In this document: positions 7,582 through 8,882 of the stretch, one piece after another
Layout: every line of letters starts with the position of its first letter
Position numbering within the stretch: position 1 is the stretch's first letter
Source of the DNA: Blastocatellia bacterium
GTDB lineage: Bacteria; Acidobacteriota; Blastocatellia; UBA7656
NCBI GenBank assembly: GCA_022615215.1
Contig: JAKEHD010000569.1
Location: 1-8,882 of the forward strand
DNA: 8,882 nt
Direction of reading: 5' to 3'
Notes under the pieces: model-generated
The model's database searches: none
The model's input: only the letters and a program-made list of their open reading frames with translations
What the model was told of the DNA's origin: nothing
Program-made: the position numbers and the translations under genes

Positions 7582-7980
7582 CTAACCGGGTTGCTTTTCA
7601 CGCAGTCGCAGGCTTTCCCTTACGCGAGAGATGGCCGGGAGCAGATCGCTGCTTATCGTGGCCTTCGATATGAAATCGTCCGCTCCCGCTTCCATAGCCG
7701 CCTGCCTGTAGCCGTTCGTGTCGAACAAACCTAATACGATTATGCCGGACGCGGGGACCAGGCTTCGCAGACGGGAGATGGCCTCAAATCCCGTGACGCC
7801 TCGCGTGCCGAGACCGAAAAGGATTATCTCCGGGCGCAACTCCCGCGCCTGCGCAAGGGCCTCTTCGCACCCGCCCGCCGTGCCCAATATGTGTATATCT
7901 CCGCCCCCCTGCAAAAAGGCGCTCACTATGCGCAATAAAATAGGATTATCGTCCACCAGCAGGACGGAAACAGAGTCCAT
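7582..7980 (-). CDS. Stand-alone receiver-domain protein lacking the phospho-acceptor aspartate
   Basis: The 132 residues form a single CheY-like receiver domain with no output domain. The acidic pair that binds Mg2+ is present (D10, D11 in LLVDDNP), as is the conserved Lys (K106 in DDFISK, after GAD). However, the phosphorylated Asp expected in the block RPEIILFGLGTRG (49-61) is Gly 56, and the usual Thr/Ser at the end of strand 4 is Gly 84 (IIVLGLF). The codon at residue 56 is GGT, one base from GAT. The protein therefore cannot be a normal phospho-switch. It may be a constitutive or protein-binding pseudo-receiver, or a gene starting to decay, although the frame is intact. GGAGAAGG lies directly upstream of the ATG. 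No histidine kinase is in the window. 187 bases separate its stop from the next hairpin. Confidence 0.85.
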   Translation of the reverse strand: MDSVSVLLVDDNPILLRIVSAFLQGGGDIHILGTAGGCEEALAQARELRPEIILFGLGTRGVTGFEAISRLRSLVPASGIIVLGLFDTNGYRQAAMEAGADDFISKATISSDLLPAISRVRESLRLREKQPG

Positions 7981-8250
7981 ACCTTCTCCAAATTTTTATA
8001 TGGTAGCACAGGCGTCGCATGTCCGGGGACTTTTATGTCAGACATCGCGGCAAACCTGCTCGATCGAATTACAATTCCATAAAATCTTCTGCCGGGGTGT
8101 CCCGCGATATATGCGTATACGGCCGACTCCCTGGTTGGCTGGCTATCACAAAAACGGCGGGTACCGGTAAGAGTTTTCCCCGAATCTTCTGCCGGAGAAG
8201 TCGACGGCCTTCCGTTAATTGATACTGACGGGTCGGCGCTGAACGAAGTT
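7981..8250. other. Non-coding spacer with a 13-base direct repeat
   Basis: Frames here have no ribosome binding sites and no recognisable protein character. The only pattern I see is the direct repeat AATCTTCTGCCGG at 8083-8095 and 8183-8195, exactly 100 bases apart. The upstream region of the receiver gene contains TATAAA-like sequence on the - strand near 7999-7992, but no matching -35 is clear. Confidence 0.4.
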
Positions 8251-8278
8251 TTGATGACCGGCTGCTCTGTTTTATACT
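8251..8278 (+). promoter_or_regulatory. Orphan promoter-like sequence
   Basis: TTGATG (8251-8256) and TATACT (8273-8278) are spaced by 16 bases, matching the consensus at four and five positions. No protein gene follows for the remaining 600 bases. If active, it would transcribe the palindromic element at 8336-8417, so a short structured RNA is conceivable. A chance match is also possible. Confidence 0.3.
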
Positions 8279-8293
8279 CCGCGCGGCATGGAT

Positions 8294-8469
8294 TGAAACT
8301 TTTCATCAAGATTGCGAGTGAGCGACTGCGCCCGATGTCCGACAATCTGCTAGATTGTCGTCCGCTCCGCTAATTTTTCGACCGGCAGCCCTCGACAAGC
8401 TGGCAGCTTGTCGGACATTTTCTTAGGAGCAATAAATCTATTGATTCCGTGCTCTCTGGAAAAGTTTCA
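8294..8469. repeat. 11-base inverted repeat enclosing the twin palindromes
   Basis: TGAAACTTTTC (8294-8304) and GAAAAGTTTCA (8459-8469) are perfect reverse complements, 154 bases apart, with the palindromic pair (8336-8417) between them. No target-site duplication is visible outside the arms, and there is no transposase. It could mark the ends of a small non-autonomous element, but 11 bases over this distance is only suggestive. Confidence 0.35.
8336..8417. repeat. REPIN-like pair of inverted, related palindromes
   Basis: Two 25-base units (8336-8360 and 8393-8417) lie in opposite orientation with a 32-base spacer; one matches the reverse complement of the other at 22 of 25 positions. Each unit is itself a hairpin: CGACAATCT-gct-AGATTGTCG in the first, CGACAAGCT-ggc-AGCTTGTCG in the second. 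Two of the three differences are a paired T:A to G:C change in the stem, which keeps the pairing, and the third is in the loop. The outer TGTCC and GGACA also pair with each other. This is the layout of REP doublets (REPINs), which are mobilised in trans by RAYT transposases. No such gene is in the window. Confidence 0.55.
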
Positions 8470-8494
8470 TTTTACCCTGCGCACAGTATAGTCT

Positions 8495-8635
8495 CGATCA
8501 CCGCTTCGGCCACTGAAGGTGATTTCACAGGCTTCAAATCAACCTGCTATACCTTGACCACTCATTCAACTGATATTACGTCTACCCCCACTTAGCGAAC
8601 AGTTTCGTGACTGGAACCGGCCCAAGCGGTGATCG
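8495..8635. repeat. Imperfect 17-base inverted repeat
   Basis: The arm at 8495-8511, beginning CGATCACCGCTT, pairs with 8619-8635, ending AAGCGGTGATCG, at 16 of 17 positions. The 107 bases between carry no reading frame of note. It might be the ends of a small mobile or relic element, or a long-range stem in a transcript. I see no flanking direct repeat. Confidence 0.45.
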
Positions 8636-8743
8636 CGCTCAACAACTTAATCCCTTTCGCCCTCCGCGTCTATTCGTACATCTACCCGATTAATGCGATA
8701 AAATCCCGTATTTTCTCTGAAAGCGGCCACGTGGCGCGCATAA

Positions 8744-8854
8744 GGAGCAGAGGAGCGGGGGAGCGGGGGAGCAGGGGAGCGGGGGAGCAAGGGTGAAGAA
8801 GAGCAGAGGGCAACAAAACAGAGGAGCAGAGGAGCAAGGGAGCAGAGGAGCACT
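8744..8854. repeat. 8-base purine-rich tandem array (GGAGCRRR)
   Basis: About 14 consecutive units follow the pattern GGAGC plus three purines (GGAGCGGG, GGAGCAGA, GGAGCAAG and similar). The middle is degenerate (about 8792-8822) and contains one 7-base unit, so the phase slips there once. The + strand is almost free of T. Such arrays arise by replication slippage and are found in intergenic DNA of some large bacterial genomes. The frames that run through it are low-complexity and not genes. Confidence 0.75.
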
Positions 8855-8882
8855 AGAGGTAGTGAAGCCAGAACCCGAGCAC

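Noticed and set aside
7402..7734. Open frame of 110 codons on the + strand
   Set aside because: Its second half is antisense to the receiver gene, no ribosome binding site precedes the start, and the composition is not protein-like.
7926..8345. Open frame of 139 codons on the - strand
   Set aside because: It overlaps the receiver gene start in another frame and runs through the promoter and repeat region; the residue mix is random-looking.
8472..8546. Short - strand stretch that reads like a protein C-terminus (DLKPVKSPSVAEAV)
   Set aside because: Codon choice looks natural, but a TAG lies directly upstream in frame, leaving 24 codons without a start. At most it is a relic of a gene end, and not enough to call a pseudogene.
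8611..8796. + strand frame open from about 8611 into the purine array
   Set aside because: The only start is a GTG without a ribosome binding site, and the second half is low-complexity translation of the tandem repeat.
8647..8853. - strand frame rich in Leu, Ser and Pro
   Set aside because: It is the translation of the 8-base tandem array and not a protein or signal peptide.

Overview
The window holds six protein genes that I can support, flanked by non-coding ends rich in repeats. No rRNA, tRNA, CRISPR array or transposase is visible. Base composition is moderately GC-rich and Shine-Dalgarno sites are clear, so this is bacterial. Gene content, codon style and hairpin- and purine-rich spacers would fit an Acidobacteriota-type (possibly Blastocatellia-like) soil or sediment bacterium. 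That placement is a weak inference because there is no phylogenetic marker gene. Both ends lie in repeat-like DNA, which is what the ends of an assembled contig often look like.

Left part (1-4001, + strand): a hairpin-rich repeat at the edge, then a good sigma70-type promoter (280-308). A leader of about 145 bases follows, then a very large gene (462-4001) for a polytopic membrane protein fused to a GMC-type flavin oxidoreductase. Middle part (4166-4906): a compact two-gene cassette of an HTH DNA-binding protein and a PIN-domain protein, with the layout of a type II toxin-antitoxin module. It is followed after 33 bases by a membrane-anchored calcineurin-like metallophosphoesterase (4940-6835). 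The oxidoreductase and the phosphoesterase share codon style and a design of enzyme plus several membrane helices, so they may once have been direct neighbours, with the toxin-antitoxin pair inserted between them (inference).

Right part (6836-7980, mostly - strand): a hairpin ends the + strand block. On the - strand come a small conserved protein of unknown function (6923-7312) and a stand-alone receiver-domain protein (7582-7980) whose phosphorylatable aspartate is replaced by glycine. Between them lies an arrangement read on the - strand as promoter, strong terminator-like hairpin, ribosome binding site, gene. This looks like an attenuated leader for the small gene.

The last 900 bases (7981-8882) carry no credible gene but are structured. 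They contain a REPIN-like pair of inverted, mutually similar palindromes with a compensatory base-pair change (8336-8417), an 11-base inverted repeat around it, a promoter-like sequence just before it, a separate 17-base inverted repeat (8495-8635), and an 8-base purine-rich tandem array (8744-8854). I see no clear new multi-gene system. The best candidates for new biology are the membrane-GMC fusion, the attenuator-like leader, the degenerate receiver and the REPIN-like element.
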